Positions 19,594-31,913 of a DNA stretch of 64,000 bases are shown piece by piece. A program made the position numbers and the translations under genes. The notes under the pieces are model-generated. The model was not told the DNA's origin, did not search any database, and was given only the letters and a program-made list of their open reading frames with translations. Numbering within the stretch: the first letter of the stretch is position 1; each line of letters opens with the position of its first letter. This stretch comes from Amoebidium appalachense (taxonomy: Eukaryota; Ichthyosporea). Location: positions 5,208,001 to 5,272,000 of the forward strand of contig CAVNZM010000012.1 of the NCBI GenBank assembly GCA_963693365.1, in the 5' to 3' direction.

Positions 19594-19767
19594 AATGGAC
19601 TTACACCACAAACATGGAAAATGTAAATGACGAGAGAATCTCCACAAACATGGAAAATGTAAATGACGAGAGAATCTGTTGGGATGTTTAATTTTGATGA
19701 GCTGGAGTCTATCTCCCCCCCCCCCCTCCCCTTCACCGTTCAATGAAAACTTGGTAGCATGTGTATC

Positions 19768-19828
<61 letters not shown>

Positions 19829-20345
19829 GTGTGTGTGTGTGTGTGCGTATGTGTGTGTGTGTGTGTGTGTGTGTGACAATGTACGTGCCAGTGTGCTTGT
19901 ACACAGATTGAAAAGGAGACTTGGGGTATATTAAATGGAGTCTCTCCCGCTACCACGGGCAAATACATTCAATAATCATTACGGAAACTTGGTACTGTTA
20001 CCGGGCAAATACAATATACATGAAAATTTGGATAAGATTGAAGCAGATCACATTCGAATAAACATTACAGAAAACTTGGTATGAAAACTTTGTACCACGT
20101 CTTTCCTCCACCACACCCACCACAAACCCTAAGTAAGATGTGAATGTGGGGCCTACCCGCCGCCACCACTACAACTACGTTTCCCCCACCGCACCCACCA
20201 CAAACCCTAAGTAAGATGTGAATGTGGGGCCTACCCGCCGCCACCACTACAACTACGTTTCCCCCACCGCACCCACCACAAACCCTAAGTAATACCCGCC
20301 GCCACCACTACAACTACGTTTCCCCCACCGCACCCACCACAAACC
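19594..20345. repeat. Spacer with 37-bp doublet, GT tract and ~75-bp tandem units
   Basis: A ~37-bp unit (CACAAACATGGAAAATGTAA) is doubled at 19608-19678. A (GT)n tract spans about 19768-19876. ~75-bp units with CACCCACCACAAACCCTAAG run from ~20100 to the last JmjC exon. Confidence 0.85.
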
Positions 20346-20672
20346 CTAGGCCACATTCATTTTGGCTTCCTCCTCGAACTCCTTGATGTCAGCCTTGTAC
20401 TTCTCTCTCAGCTTTTTCCACTGTGCAGGGGACACCTGTGGGTTGATAGTTGGGTGTAAGTGGTAGTCCAGCCAGGTGATTTGTTTATGCAAGGCTCAGA
20501 CATCACTGTATGCCATTACCTCAAACACACCCACGCACCCACCACTACACCACCATGGCACACACCCACAGAAAACGAACTCCTACGTGTGGACCAGGTC
20601 AAGAAAAACTCTGCAAGGACCCAAAAAACCGTTTTTACGAACCCCTACATGTAATTGTGAATGCTAGGGCAT

Positions 20673-20740
<68 letters not shown>

Positions 20741-20766
20741 GTGTTTGTTTGTTTGTTTTTTTTTTT

Positions 20767-20797
<31 letters not shown>

Positions 20798-23700
20798 GGA
20801 GGGGGGGGGAGGGGGGTTACCTTGAAAACGTGTTTCCTGTCAGTGTAGCCACACGTGCATGCCGGGGGGGGCTTCTTGCCAGCGACCACAAGCCAGTTGA
20901 CCGTGGCAAAATTTACCGCCTCGGCCAAGCTGCTACCAGTAGCATACCCAAAGTGGTATGCCCCAGGCAATGTGTAGATGACCTCGCCGGCCTGCTGAAC
21001 CGTGTGCTGCACAGGAACACCCTTCTTCATCAAGTAACGGGGGTGGATGAACACAGACTGTCCCACCCACATGTTAGTCATATGAAAAACTGGGTGGTCG
21101 TTTTTGTAAGTGCTTTTTTGTTTTTTGTTCTTCACGTCATTCACGTCAGTGTCTACCACTCCCTCTCTCTCTCTCTTCTTGTAGTCCTCTGTTGTGTGTG
21201 TGGTCGTTTTTTTTTTTTTTTTTTTTTTTGGGGGGGGGGGGGTGGTGAGGGATTACCTTATGCTGTGTGACTTTCTTGCAGATACCGGCCCCCGAAAGGC
21301 CAAGCCTCTTGTAGATATCCTCGAGGATAGACGTGACCTGTCCATTGTACTCTGCACTGATTATATACCAGCTTTTGTCTCCGGGCCCACGGGTCATGAT
21401 GTTGACACTTCCGAGCAGACCGTCTTCTGTGTGGGGCACAAACGGAGACCCCGTCGTGACACTGCAAGGAGGCATGTGATTGGGGTTAAAACAATAATTA
21501 GTTCCGACTTCGATGTGATCCAATACATTCCGAGAAGACCTGACCCATACACATACACCCAGGATGGTTCTGTGAACAAAAGGGGCATTCTGCAAACCTG
21601 CCTTTTTTCCCTTTGTTGTTTGTTGTTGTGTTTTTTTTTTTTTGGGGGGGGGGGAAGGGGTGGGGGGGCATACTTATAGAGCATCGGTGTTGAGATGCCC
21701 TCACAGTTCTGGAACTCTCTCGATACAATCGAGCCCAGCGTCTCCAAGCTGAACATGTAGTCGATTTCTTCCCTCACTACCTGTACACACACCACATTGC
21801 ATCAACACAACATACACTCTCCGCACAAACACACGCACACACCCATGCCTACACAACATGCACTCTCTGCTGCACAAACACACGCACACACCCATGCCTA
21901 CACAACATGCACCCTCTGCTGCACACACACGAATACACCCATGCCTATACAACATGCACCCTCTGCTGCACACACACGAATACACCCATGCCTACACAAC
22001 ATGCACCCTCTGCTGCACACACACGAATACACCCATGCCTACACAACATGCACCCTCTGCTGCACACACACGAATACACCAATGCCTATACAACATGCAC
22101 CCTCTGCTGCACACACACGAATACACCCATGCCTACACAACATGCACCCTCTGCTGCACACACACGAATACACCCATGCCTACAGAATACACCCATGCCT
22201 TCACAACATGCACCCTCTGCTGCACACACACGAATACACCCATGCCTACAGAATACACCCATGCCTTCACAACATGCACCCTCTGCTGCACACACACGAA
22301 TACACCCATGCCTACAGAATACACCCATGCCTTCACAACATGCACCCTCTGCTGCACACACACGAATACACCCATGCCTACACAACATGCACCCTCTGCT
22401 GCACACACACGAATACACCCATGCCTACAGAATACACCCATGCCTTCACAACATGCACCCTCTGCTGCACACACACGAATACACCCATGCCTACAGAATA
22501 CACCCATGCCTTCACAACATGCACCCTCTGCTGCACACACACGAATACACCCATGCCTACACAACATGCACCCTCTGCTGCACACACACGAATACACCCA
22601 TGCCTACAGAATACACCCATGCCTTCACAACATGCACCCTCTGCTGCACACACACGAATACACCCATGCCTACACAACATGCACCCTCTGCTGCACACAC
22701 ACGAATACACCCATGCCTTCACAACATGCACCCTCTGCTGCACACACACGAATACACCCATGCCTACACTGTAACATGCACCCTCTGCTGCACACACACG
22801 AATACACCTATGCCTACACAACATGCACCCTCTGCTGCACACACACGAATACACCCATGCCTTCACAACATGCACCCTCTGCTGCACACACACGAATACA
22901 CCCATGCCTACACAACATGCACCCTCTGCTGCACACACACGAATACACCCATGCCTACACAACATGCACCCTCTGCTGCACACACACGAATACACCCATG
23001 CCTTCACAACATGCACCCTCTGCTGCACACACACGAATACACCCATGCCTACACAACATGCACCCTCTGCTGCACACACACGAATACACCCATGCCTACA
23101 CAACATGCACCCTCTGCTGCACACACACGAATACACCCATGCCTTCACAACATGCACCCTCTGCTGCACACACACGAATACACCCATGCCTTCACAACAT
23201 GCACCCTCTGCTGCACACACACGAATACACCCATGCCTACACAACATGCACCCTCTGCTGCACACACACGAATACACCCATGCCTACACAACATGCACCC
23301 TCAGCTGCACACACACGAATACACCCATGCCTACACAACATGCACCCTCTGCTGCACACACACGAATACACCCATGCCTTCACAACATGCACCCTCTGCT
23401 GCACACACACGAATACACCCATGCCTTCACAACATGCACCCTCTGCTGCACACACACGAATACACCCATGCCTACACAACATGCACCCTCAGCTGCACAC
23501 ACACGAATACACCCATGCCTACACAACATGCACCCTCTGCACAAACACACGCACATACACACACATGACACACACGTACCTCACTGGGTGTATGGGTGTT
23601 TTTAAGAGGTGTCAGATCCGTTCCGTAAAAGAACATTTTACTGTAAGTTTCCGGTAAGCAGTCCAATTGCCCCCAGAACTCCTCCTCATCCAACGGGTCC

Positions 23701-25797
23701 CCCTGCTCAATCGTGTTAGCTCCTGTTCACGGTAACCATACCCTAATGGTTGCAAATACGCACCTCTGGAATTTGCTCTTTGATGTCGTCCCTATAAACG
23801 AGGAAGACATCCTTGATGGCGGTAGCCTCCAGACAGATCTTGGTGTAGGATTTTCTCACTGGTGTGGCCCAAGCAGCCTCTTTCAGCCCCTGCACTACCG
23901 GTTCGGGAAGCATGAACTTGACGGCACCAGCTGCCCGAACCTCGTGTCGTTTTTCCATTACCCTAACTATCGTCTCAAATGAGAGCTTTTCTAACTGCAG
24001 TTGGCTGAGATGTTTCACGGGTACCTCGGTGAACCCCACCGACTCCCCTGTCTCCGCCCCCTGCTGTTGCCCCCTATCCGCCTCCTCCGCTTCTTGCTCT
24101 GTGTGTGTGTGTGTGTGTGTGCCATGCGTGTGTGCACGTGTGTGCCGGGTGTGTGTGCATGTTTGTGCCGGGTGTGCGTGTGCATGTGTGTCGGGGTGGG
24201 GGGTAGGATTAGCCAAGGTGGATGCACGTGTGCAGGTGTGTGCTCTCTCTCTCTCTCTGTGTATGTGTGTGGTGGTGGTGGTGGTTGGGTGTGTGTGGCG
24301 GGGACTAGTCGAGGTGCCCAGGTGCATGCATGCGTGCAGACGTGTAATGGCTTGTGTGTTGGGGGGGTGGGGGGAGGGGGGGGGGGGATAGCCTGGCAGG
24401 TGCATGCGTGCGTGCAGACGTATGATCCCTTCCGTGTGTGTGCGGGGAGAGGGGGGATAGCCCAGGTGCATGCATGCGTGCAGACGTGTGATCCCTTCCG
24501 TGTGTGTGCGGGGAGAGGGGGGATAGCCCAGGTGCATGCATGCGTGCAGACGTGTGATCCCTTCCGTGTGTGTGCGGGGAGAGGGGGGATAGCCCAGGTG
24601 CATGCATGCGTGCAGACGTGTGATCCCTTCCGTGTGTGTGCGGGGAGAGGGGGGATAGCCCAGGTGCATGCATGCGTGCAGACGTGTAATGGCTTGTGTG
24701 TTGGGGGGGGGGGGGGGGGGGGAGGGGGGGGGGGAGCGGGGGGATAGCCCAGGTGCATGCGTGCGTGCAGACGTGTGATCCCTTCCGTGTGTGTGCGGGG
24801 AGAGGGGGGATAGCCCAGGTGCATGCATGCGTGCAGACGTGTAATGGCTTGTGTGTTGGGGGGGGGGGGGTTACCCGGCCTGAAATCCCAAGGAGATGTG
24901 TTGCGGGTGTGGCGGTAGCCCTCTGCCCCCCTCTGCCCCTCCCTCTCCTCCCCCATCCCCACCCTCTCCCTCTCCCTCCCCCTCCCCCCTCTCCCCCCTC
25001 CCCACCCCCACCCTCTCCCTCTCCCCTCCCCCTCCCCCCTCTCCCCCCTCCCCACGCCCACCCTCTCCCTCTCCCTCTCCCTCCCCCTCTCCCCCCTCCC
25101 CACCCCCACCCTCTCCCTCTCCCTCCCCCTCTCCCTCCCCCTCTCCCCCCTCCCCACCCCCTCCCTCTCCCCCCTCCACTCTTGCCCGCTTTCTCGGTCG
25201 GTCACTCGTCGGTGCAGGTAGCTTGAAAGCGGGGCTGCCTGGGGGGCTACGTGCAGCCCCATCCCACCACACTTTCCATCCGTGCTTTTTGAAGATGCGA
25301 CAAATCTGGAACTCCCCCGGCAAAGTACCCACCACGGCAGGTATGCGACTGTAGTCCTTACTGCCAGGATACAGAGAAATGCGACCGAGCTTCACCGCCC
25401 AACCCTCACTCGAAAACGGATGATAGCTGTGAAGATCATAAATCTTCCATCGAGGACCACCAAATCTGAGAATCCAGGCTACAACTTCCGGGATGCCCAT
25501 GTCGTTTTCGAATTCGTGTAGGTTGTAGTTCTTCCTGCAACTAGGACGTCCGTCGTCCAGTTCAATCAAAAAAACATAAACATGTTCTGAACCCGTTGGC
25601 ATCACCAAATATATGATCGGTGCGAGTTTTTTTTTTTGAGGATGACGATAAATACTCTGACGTGTGAGTAGCCTTTTACCGGTAAATATAACTGACGGAT
25701 CAACGTCGTTCGAAAGCCTAAATGTGGGTGGGTCGAGTGGTATGCTGCTCGGGAATGCACGAGTGATGAGCGCCAGAATATTGCCGTTAACAGCCAT
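20346..25797 (-). CDS. JmjC-domain protein (histone demethylase/hydroxylase-like), at least 7 exons
   Basis: Minus-strand spliced gene. Proposed exons are 25797 to ~24875 or ~25190 (ATG, unknown N-domain, then PRKRAR and a Gly/Glu tract), ~24098-23764, 23702-23580, 21780-21674, 21569-21257, ~21186-20821 and 20435-20346 (stop). From the 23702 exon onward all junctions are GT-AG with matching phases. The JmjC core is clear. FVPHTEDGLLGSVNI gives the iron ligands His (codon 21431-21433) and Glu (21425-21427), and DKSWYIIS is the 2-oxoglutarate lysine region. The second exon pair gives VFIHPRYLMKKGVPV, then LPGAYHFGYATG with the third ligand His (20953-20955), and EAVNFATVNWL. Family members are Fe(II)/2-oxoglutarate oxygenases that demethylate histones or hydroxylate proteins. 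The junction between the first two exons is unresolved. Confidence 0.75.
21810..23560 (-). repeat. 47-bp minisatellite filling a JmjC intron
   Basis: About 35 units of ACGAATACACCCATGCCTAC plus ACAACATGCACCCTCTGCTG, with 64-bp variants carrying an extra AGAATACACCCATGCCT. It lies wholly between the donor at 23579 and the acceptor at 21781. Because 47 is not divisible by 3, all frames look alike and stay open. Confidence 0.93.
24310..24870 (-). repeat. ~65-bp minisatellite in the first large JmjC intron
   Basis: About eight units of GTGCATGCATGCGTGCAGAC plus CCCTTCCGTGTGTGTGCGGG, with G-runs. The adjacent 24900-25180 is (CCCTCT)n, encoding or abutting the Gly/Glu tract. Confidence 0.85.
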
Positions 25798-25912
25798 GTT
25801 GCTGTGTGTGTTTTTGTGATGTGTGTAATTGTGAGCACCCTCTGCCTGTAAGACTGTCTGTGAGAGCGCTCTGTCTGTGTGCTTGTGCCACCGTGTTGTA
25901 GCGCTCGTGCTT

Positions 25913-26050
<138 letters not shown>

Positions 26051-26350
26051 AATCGTTCCTAGGAAAGCTCGTGCATGCGCGCGCTATGTTTTTTGTGTCC
26101 AGTCTAACAATGTTTGTGTTTAGCAGAACTCGTTTGTGTGTGTGCTCTGTTTTCGTATCCCAAACAATCTACGATTGTGTGCATAAGCCTAAAATGTGCC
26201 TCGCACAGGGAAACATGAAGGAAATTCTATGTATCTGTATTGGCTAAAAAAGGGGACAACTGATAGCGCGGTGTGCACAGGTTATTATAACAAGTTTCTT
26301 TGTTGTTTTCGTTCTGTTTTTGGCAATCTAGCCTATTTGTAATTACAATG

Positions 26351-26618
26351 GAAACATGTACAACAGCAGCGCCGGGCGAAAGTGACACGAACTGGTGTGG
26401 TGCGCTTGATTATGTTTGAAACATGCACAACAGCAGCGCTGGGCGAAAGTGACACGAACTGATGTGGTGCGCCTGATTACGTTTGAAACATGCACAACAG
26501 CAGCGCTGGGCGAAAGTGACACGAATTGGTGTGGCGCGCTTGGTTATGTTTGAAACATGTACAACAGCAGCGCCGGGCGAAAGTAACACGAACTGGTGTG
26601 GTGCGCTTGGTTATATTT
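26351..26618 (+). repeat. 67-bp tandem repeat (4 copies)
   Basis: GAAACATG..CAACAGCAGCGC recurs at 26351, 26418, 26485 and 26552, exactly 67 bp apart, with few changes. Confidence 0.93.
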
Positions 26619-28092
26619 GTTCGTTCGGGAATCAAGATGGACTCTTGTAATTTCTCCGTTGTATATAGAGCGCAAAGAGAGTGTTGAACATATATTCTCA
26701 TTTCGCAAAGCTTGAAGCAAGCAAGAAAATCACGTTTTTGATGACTGGCCAATTAATGTTTTGTTCAGTTTGGCCAATGGAATCACTGATTGGCGCGTAC
26801 GTGATAATAAGCTAATCAGTGAGATCGGCTAATAATAGTTTGGGTAGCAAGGCCAGCCTGCCCAACCAAGACCCTTTTGCGAGTAACAATTGTGATTTAT
26901 TCTAATAGGCAATAAATATTAAAAAAGCATAATTTATTTATGTTTATTTATACTTTACGCGGACACAGACATTTGCTTGGAATTTTGTTTGGAAAGGGTC
27001 CTGTGAATCTGGTCTTCGAAAAGCGTTGCAGCCTTGAGTCACGGTGTATTGACCAACTAGATTGTACCAATGCCGATAAGCGCTTGCCTAGAGTACCAGT
27101 GCCCGATCACGTTGACCCAACCATTATTCACCAATCACCGATTGGTTTTGTTGGCTGGCGCATTTACGTGATGACTGGCCAATGAAATTACTTAGTGACT
27201 GATAGCAGCACCGACCCTGGAGCGTTTTGACTGAGCAAGGAATAAGGGAAATCCTAAAAGAGGGTTGTATGTTTTATGACATATAAGGTTCTATAAATAA
27301 ACAACCATGCGCTTGGGATTTTGGTTGGAAAGCGTTTTGTATTTGCCCAATTTGAATCCGATGCTTCGATTTCGGTCAATCAGAATACCCTGAGCATCAG
27401 CGCCGCGAATCACGTGGGGCAAGAACCAACCCCTATGCACCAATCAAACGCTTGCACGTAAAAAGGTCCGCGAATAAGATGTTGTGAAAGCGTATATCCT
27501 TCGATGTTTTAAACTAGCGCTCGTTTTGTCCTGTATATTATATTTTTATTTCGTATATTCACCTTTTTTATACAGTTTACCTGTGAACCAAACACGATTA
27601 GAGATATATTCGCTAACAGCGCCAAAAGGTTCTGTTTTTCTTATGCTTGATTCTCGTAACATAAGATCGTATTTTGCGCAATGGTTTCACATAAATTATT
27701 GATGACGGTTTTTTTATATCAGTTCACAGCGCTGTCATTTTCTACTTTTCTGATTCTTTTGTTCATGGCTGTGTTTGCACACGACGGTGTTTGCCTAGAG
27801 AAACGTAACACTCTCTTTTTTTTTTCTTTTTCTCTTGTTCACGACTGGGTTTGCACAGGACTGTGTTTGCGCAGAGAAACGTAACACTCTTTTTTTTACT
27901 TTTTCCTTTGTTCACAACAGAGAATCGTATTTGTAGCACTTTCTTTTTTTTTTCCTTTTTCCCTTGTTTTTTTTTTTCCTTTTTCCCTTGTTCACGACTG
28001 GGTTTGCACACGACTGTGTTTGCGCAGAGAAACGTAAGACTTCCTTTCTTTTTTTCCCTTTGTTTATCCTTTTTTTTGTGAAAACTGTCACG
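26619..28092. other. AT-rich intergenic with CCAAT motifs and T-rich duplications
   Basis: No convincing ORF. Two diverged ~60-bp copies of GCTTGG.ATTTTG.TTGGAAAG lie near 26970 and 27310, each near CCAAT phrases. 27760-28070 holds repeated TTCACGACTGGGTTTGCAC and GCAGAGAAACGTAA units in T-rich sequence, just upstream of the next gene. Confidence 0.55.
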
Positions 28093-29351
28093 ATGGATTA
28101 TTCCCAGCAAGCTCCCGGGTCGGGGTCATACGAAACCAACATCAGCAAGTCCGCCGACCCCGTCACAACGCAAGCCCCCCCCCCCCATCCAACCCCCCCC
28201 CCCACACTCCGGCGGCGAAGTCCCCTCCCCAACCAACCCCCCCCACACTCAGGCTCCGGCGGCGACGTCCCCCCCCCCCATCCAACCCCCCCCCCCCACA
28301 CTCCGGCGACACTGCTCCCGTCGATCCAAAAATGTTCGAAGAGTACTTGGAGACTGTGTTGCAGTCGAAAGTAGACAGTGCCATTGCCTCTGCATTGGCA
28401 AAGGTCGGTACTGCGGCCACTGCACCCGCTGTCACCACCCCAACCACCGAATTGCAGGAGAAGCTGGAAGCCGCAGAGAAAGAATTACAAACGAAGGATC
28501 ACGACATCCAAATCCTTAAGGGGGAAATTGCCGAGCTAAAATCGGCGGCGGCCAAACAAAAACACTTTGCAGATGCAAAGGAACAGGTGTTATCGGCAAA
28601 GAATCGGGACCTCGAAGGGCAGCTTGTTGGAAAGGTGGCCGATATCCTGGAGCATCAGGCTGAAGGGGAAAGATACCGGGCCGAGATTACCAAGCTTCAG
28701 TCACACATTGCGACCATGAGGGAATCATACCGTAGAACAATCGACGAGAGCACACAGAAACTTCGTGGGTGGAATGACCCCCAGCCCCTCCCCGACATTA
28801 CCGTCCAACACGGTCTCGCCCCCCCCCTCCCCCCCCCTGGTACGACCAATCAAAATCCCACCCCCACCCTCCCCCCGCCCGGTACCACTCAGCCCAAAAC
28901 CCCCCTCAACCTCCCCCTGCCCATTCTCGCCCTCCCCCCACCCGGTTTAGCCTCTGTCATGCCCGTACCCCCCTTCAATCCGTCCCTCACCACCGTTACC
29001 AGCACTCCTGCACCTTTTTCCCAATCCCGCACTTTTGGTGCCTCCATGATGTCGAACCCCTCTGCATATTCCCAGGGTTCAAAGAGAGGAGTGTCAGATA
29101 TTTCTTTCGGTGTGTACAAACGGCACCGCCAGGAAGAGACGGCATTTGAGATGGCAATAGATGAGGAATTGGAGGACATGATGGGTATGGGCGAGAAGGT
29201 CGAGGGGAAGAAAGGGAAAGAAAGTGGTCGAGCAAAGAAACCAAAACCGAGTCAGAAACCAGCCCCTGCCCGCAGTGGCAGGACACGAGCAAAGCAAGTT
29301 TCAGATATACATGTTATTCACGGGGACAGTGATGAAGACGAACAAGATTAG
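28093..29351 (+). CDS. Coiled-coil / Pro-rich / acidic-tail protein (apparent frameshift in poly-C)
   Basis: ATG 28093 opens a frame (MDYSQQAPGSGSYETN) that runs into several C-runs. The main frame from ATG 28332 (MFEEYLETVL) is shifted by 2 and runs 339 codons. Upstream of 28332 the main frame still reads GDTAPVDPK. This suggests one gene with a C-run length error or polymorphism, or else a start at 28332. Residues ~40-135 of the main frame are a strong coiled coil (KLEAAEKELQTKDHDIQILK). A Pro-rich block of repeated PPPG units follows. Then come SKRGVSDISFGVYKRHRQ, a Lys-rich stretch and an acidic DSDEDEQD end. The layout matches the 4218 and 6930 genes. Function unknown. Confidence 0.7.
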
Positions 29352-29689
29352 GTTGGGAGTGGTGAGGGGTGTGTTTTGATTTTGTTGTATGTGTCAGGGG
29401 CTGGGTATGGCCACAGGGGCTGGCTGATGTATTTTAATATATGACTGTTGATACTGGTAGCACCTTACGGTTTCTGTATTTATGTTAACGAGCATCTTAT
29501 GGATCATAGCATGTAGGCATCTTTTTTTTCTGGTTCTGGATGGTTTAGTATCTTGTGGTTATTATATGTGTACAAGTCTTCTGGATGGTTTAGTATCTTG
29601 TGGTTATTATATATGTACAAGTCTTGTTTTGCTGTTTTCAACCGATTAAATATCGATTGTATACAAAGAAGTCCAGGTCCCTTTTGGTA
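29352..29689. other. Intergenic spacer
   Basis: AT-rich. A ~52-bp unit (TCTGGATGGTTTAGTATCTT) is doubled at 29530-29630. No gene seen. Confidence 0.5.
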
Positions 29690-29722
29690 CACACTTGCAT
29701 GCACGTTCAAAGTCTCCCCCCC

Positions 29723-29753
<31 letters not shown>

Positions 29754-29974
29754 ACACTCCCTCCCCATGCATGCATGCCCGTGTGGCACACAGTTTGTGT
29801 GCTTTCATAAGTCTATGCACGTTCAAAGTCTCCCCCCCCCCCCCCCCCACCCCCCCCCCCCCCCCCCCCACCCCACACTCCCTCCCCATGCATGCATGCC
29901 CGTGTGGCACACAGTTTGTGTGCTTTCATAAGTCTATGCACGTTCAAAGTCTCCCCCCCCCCCCCCCCCCCCCC

Positions 29975-30005
<31 letters not shown>

Positions 30006-30191
30006 ACCCCACACTCCCTCCCCATGCATGCATGCCCGTGTGGCACACAGTTTGTGTGCTTTCATAAGTCTATTGCATGCACGTTCAAAGTCTCCCCCCC
30101 CCCCACCCCACACTCCCTCCCCATGCATGCATGCCCGTGTGGCACACAGTTTGTGTGCTTTCATAAGTCTATTGCATGCACGTTCAAAGTC

Positions 30192-30227
<36 letters not shown>

Positions 30228-30294
30228 ACACACACACACTCCCTCCCCATGAATGCATGCCCGTGTGGCACACAGTCTATGCACGTTCAAAGTC

Positions 30295-30328
<34 letters not shown>

Positions 30329-30514
30329 ACACACTCCCTCCCCATGCATGCATGCCGGTGTGGCACACAGTCTATGCACGTTCAAAGTCTCCCCCCCCCC
30401 CCCCCCCCCACCCCCCCCCTCCCCCCCCCCACACACTCCCTCCCCATGCATGCATGCCCGTGTGGCACACAGTTTGTGTGCTTTCATAAGTCTATTGCAT
30501 GCACGTTCAAAGTC

Positions 30515-30570
<56 letters not shown>

Positions 30571-30665
30571 CCCCCCCCCCCCCCCCCCCCCCACCCCACA
30601 CTCCCTCCCCATGCATGCATGCCCGTGTGGCACACAGTTTGTGTGCTTTCATAAGTCTATCGATG
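29690..30665 (+). repeat. ~75-140-bp tandem array with long C-runs
   Basis: About eight units of GCACGTTCAAAGTCT, a C-run of variable length, ACACTCCCTCCCCATGCATG, then GTGTGGCACACAGTTTGTGT. Open frames on both strands are artefacts. Confidence 0.93.
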
Positions 30666-30846
30666 TATATTGCATGCACGTTTAAAGTATTTATTTCCCC
30701 TCTTTTTGCACACACAGCTTTGCACACACAGCAACTGTCTTTTTTTTGTATCCACTTTGGGTATGAAGCGCTGGCGCTGGGTTTGTCGTATACTCCACTT
30801 CGGGTCTTTTTGTATGCAGCGCTGGCGCGGTGACACGTCAATCGGA

Positions 30847-31119
30847 TTAAAAGTCCGAGTGACTTGTTTGTCTCAGAGTGGTGTCGTACTCCGCAGCACC
30901 CGTCTTCTTATTGAAATAGTATATGACTGCATACATCAATGGTGTAACCAATAAACATGTGAGGACAATAGCAGCGCTGACGTACACCAGATACATTTTG
31001 TTCACTTTCTCTCTAGCATTCGGTTCGGACTTCATTAAATTGTACCAGTGTATATTTGCAACGACACTGCATATAGATATCACATAAAGAATGCCTGTGG
31101 TGACCGTGCTGTCGAACAT
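30847..31119 (-). CDS. Small two-span membrane protein, 90 aa
   Basis: The first ATG after a CCAATATAAATT box (near 31270) is at 31119 (MFDSTVTTGILYVIS). There are two hydrophobic spans: TGILYVISICSVVANI (residues ~8-23) and VYVSAAIVLTCLLVTPLMYA (~50-69). They are separated by a charged loop and followed by a polar C-terminus. An in-frame upstream extension exists, but its first codon is TTG. No family recognised. Divergent from the 31425 gene. Confidence 0.6.
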   Translation of the reverse strand: MFDSTVTTGILYVISICSVVANIHWYNLMKSEPNAREKVNKMYLVYVSAAIVLTCLLVTPLMYAVIYYFNKKTGAAEYDTTLRQTSHSDF

Positions 31120-31424
31120 GTACGTGTACCTCACAAAACTTTCAGTATCCGACGTGTTACACCCCAAAAGTGACCTCTCTGAGATCTTGCCTGTGGTACA
31201 AACTCTTGATGCCGTGTTGCTCTTGTGTTTTACCAGTACCCCTCTCTCCAGATGCCGAATTTATATTGGAATTCGTGAATACACCCATGTGATTTGGTCA
31301 GTGGTTTGGCACCAAGAGATTGATTGATATGCCATCAACCAGTCAACAAAAAGTACTCGCTTTTACTTTTTGTCTCACTTCACCCCAATCCAAGAACAGT
31401 GCACACCAAAACAAAACACTAGAA

Positions 31425-31907
31425 ATGGGAGACGCACTTTTGCGCCCCGATTCGGTTGACCCCGAACGATGCCCTGCATTTGCACCCTCAAAAAAAGCCC
31501 AGTGCAAAAACAAAAAGAAAACATGCCCATACCACAAGGACGGCTTCAAGCCCTGGGTATGCTTTGCCCCTGCCACCGGTGTCCTCCTCTACAGCGACAA
31601 CACCATCAACATCCTCCACACCCACAAGGCCGGGGACTATGCTCATGCAAACCTCCTGTTGGACGACCTCATGGCCGTGTTTACAGTCGCAGAAATGCAG
31701 CGCCCTCGCACCGAGCGCACCGGGGTACCCGCGCTGACTGTGTCCACTCCGGATCCACCCATGGGTGCACCACAGCCACCGGTTGCAGCTGCAGCGGTGG
31801 GTGTGGGCAGGGAAAATGGGTACTGCCAGGGCAAAACCAAGGCTGGCAATCCCTGCAAAAACAGGGTGAAATCTACGACCCATTGCCATAAGCACAAGCC
31901 CAAATAA
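31425..31907 (+). CDS. Small protein with two zinc-knuckle-like motifs, 160 aa
   Basis: ATG 31425. Near the N-terminus is RCPAFAPSKKAQCKNKKKTC followed by PYH. At the C-terminus is YCQGKTKAGNPCKNRVKSTT followed by HCHKH. Both fit a C-x8-C-x(n)-C-x2-H arrangement. The C-terminal form (C-x-G-K-T-x3-G-x-x-C ... C-x2-H) resembles a small domain that recurs in phage and giant-virus proteins of unknown function. The middle is predicted globular. The gene ends 7 bp before the right TIR. A role in nucleic-acid binding is inferred. Confidence 0.65.
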   Translation: MGDALLRPDSVDPERCPAFAPSKKAQCKNKKKTCPYHKDGFKPWVCFAPATGVLLYSDNTINILHTHKAGDYAHANLLLDDLMAVFTVAEMQRPRTERTGVPALTVSTPDPPMGAPQPPVAAAAVGVGRENGYCQGKTKAGNPCKNRVKSTTHCHKHKPK

Positions 31908-31913
31908 AAAAAC

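Noticed and set aside
21858-23657. 599-residue ORF of His/Thr/Cys-rich repeats
   Set aside because: It is the 47-bp minisatellite read through; all frames and both strands are equally open, and it lies in an intron of the JmjC gene.
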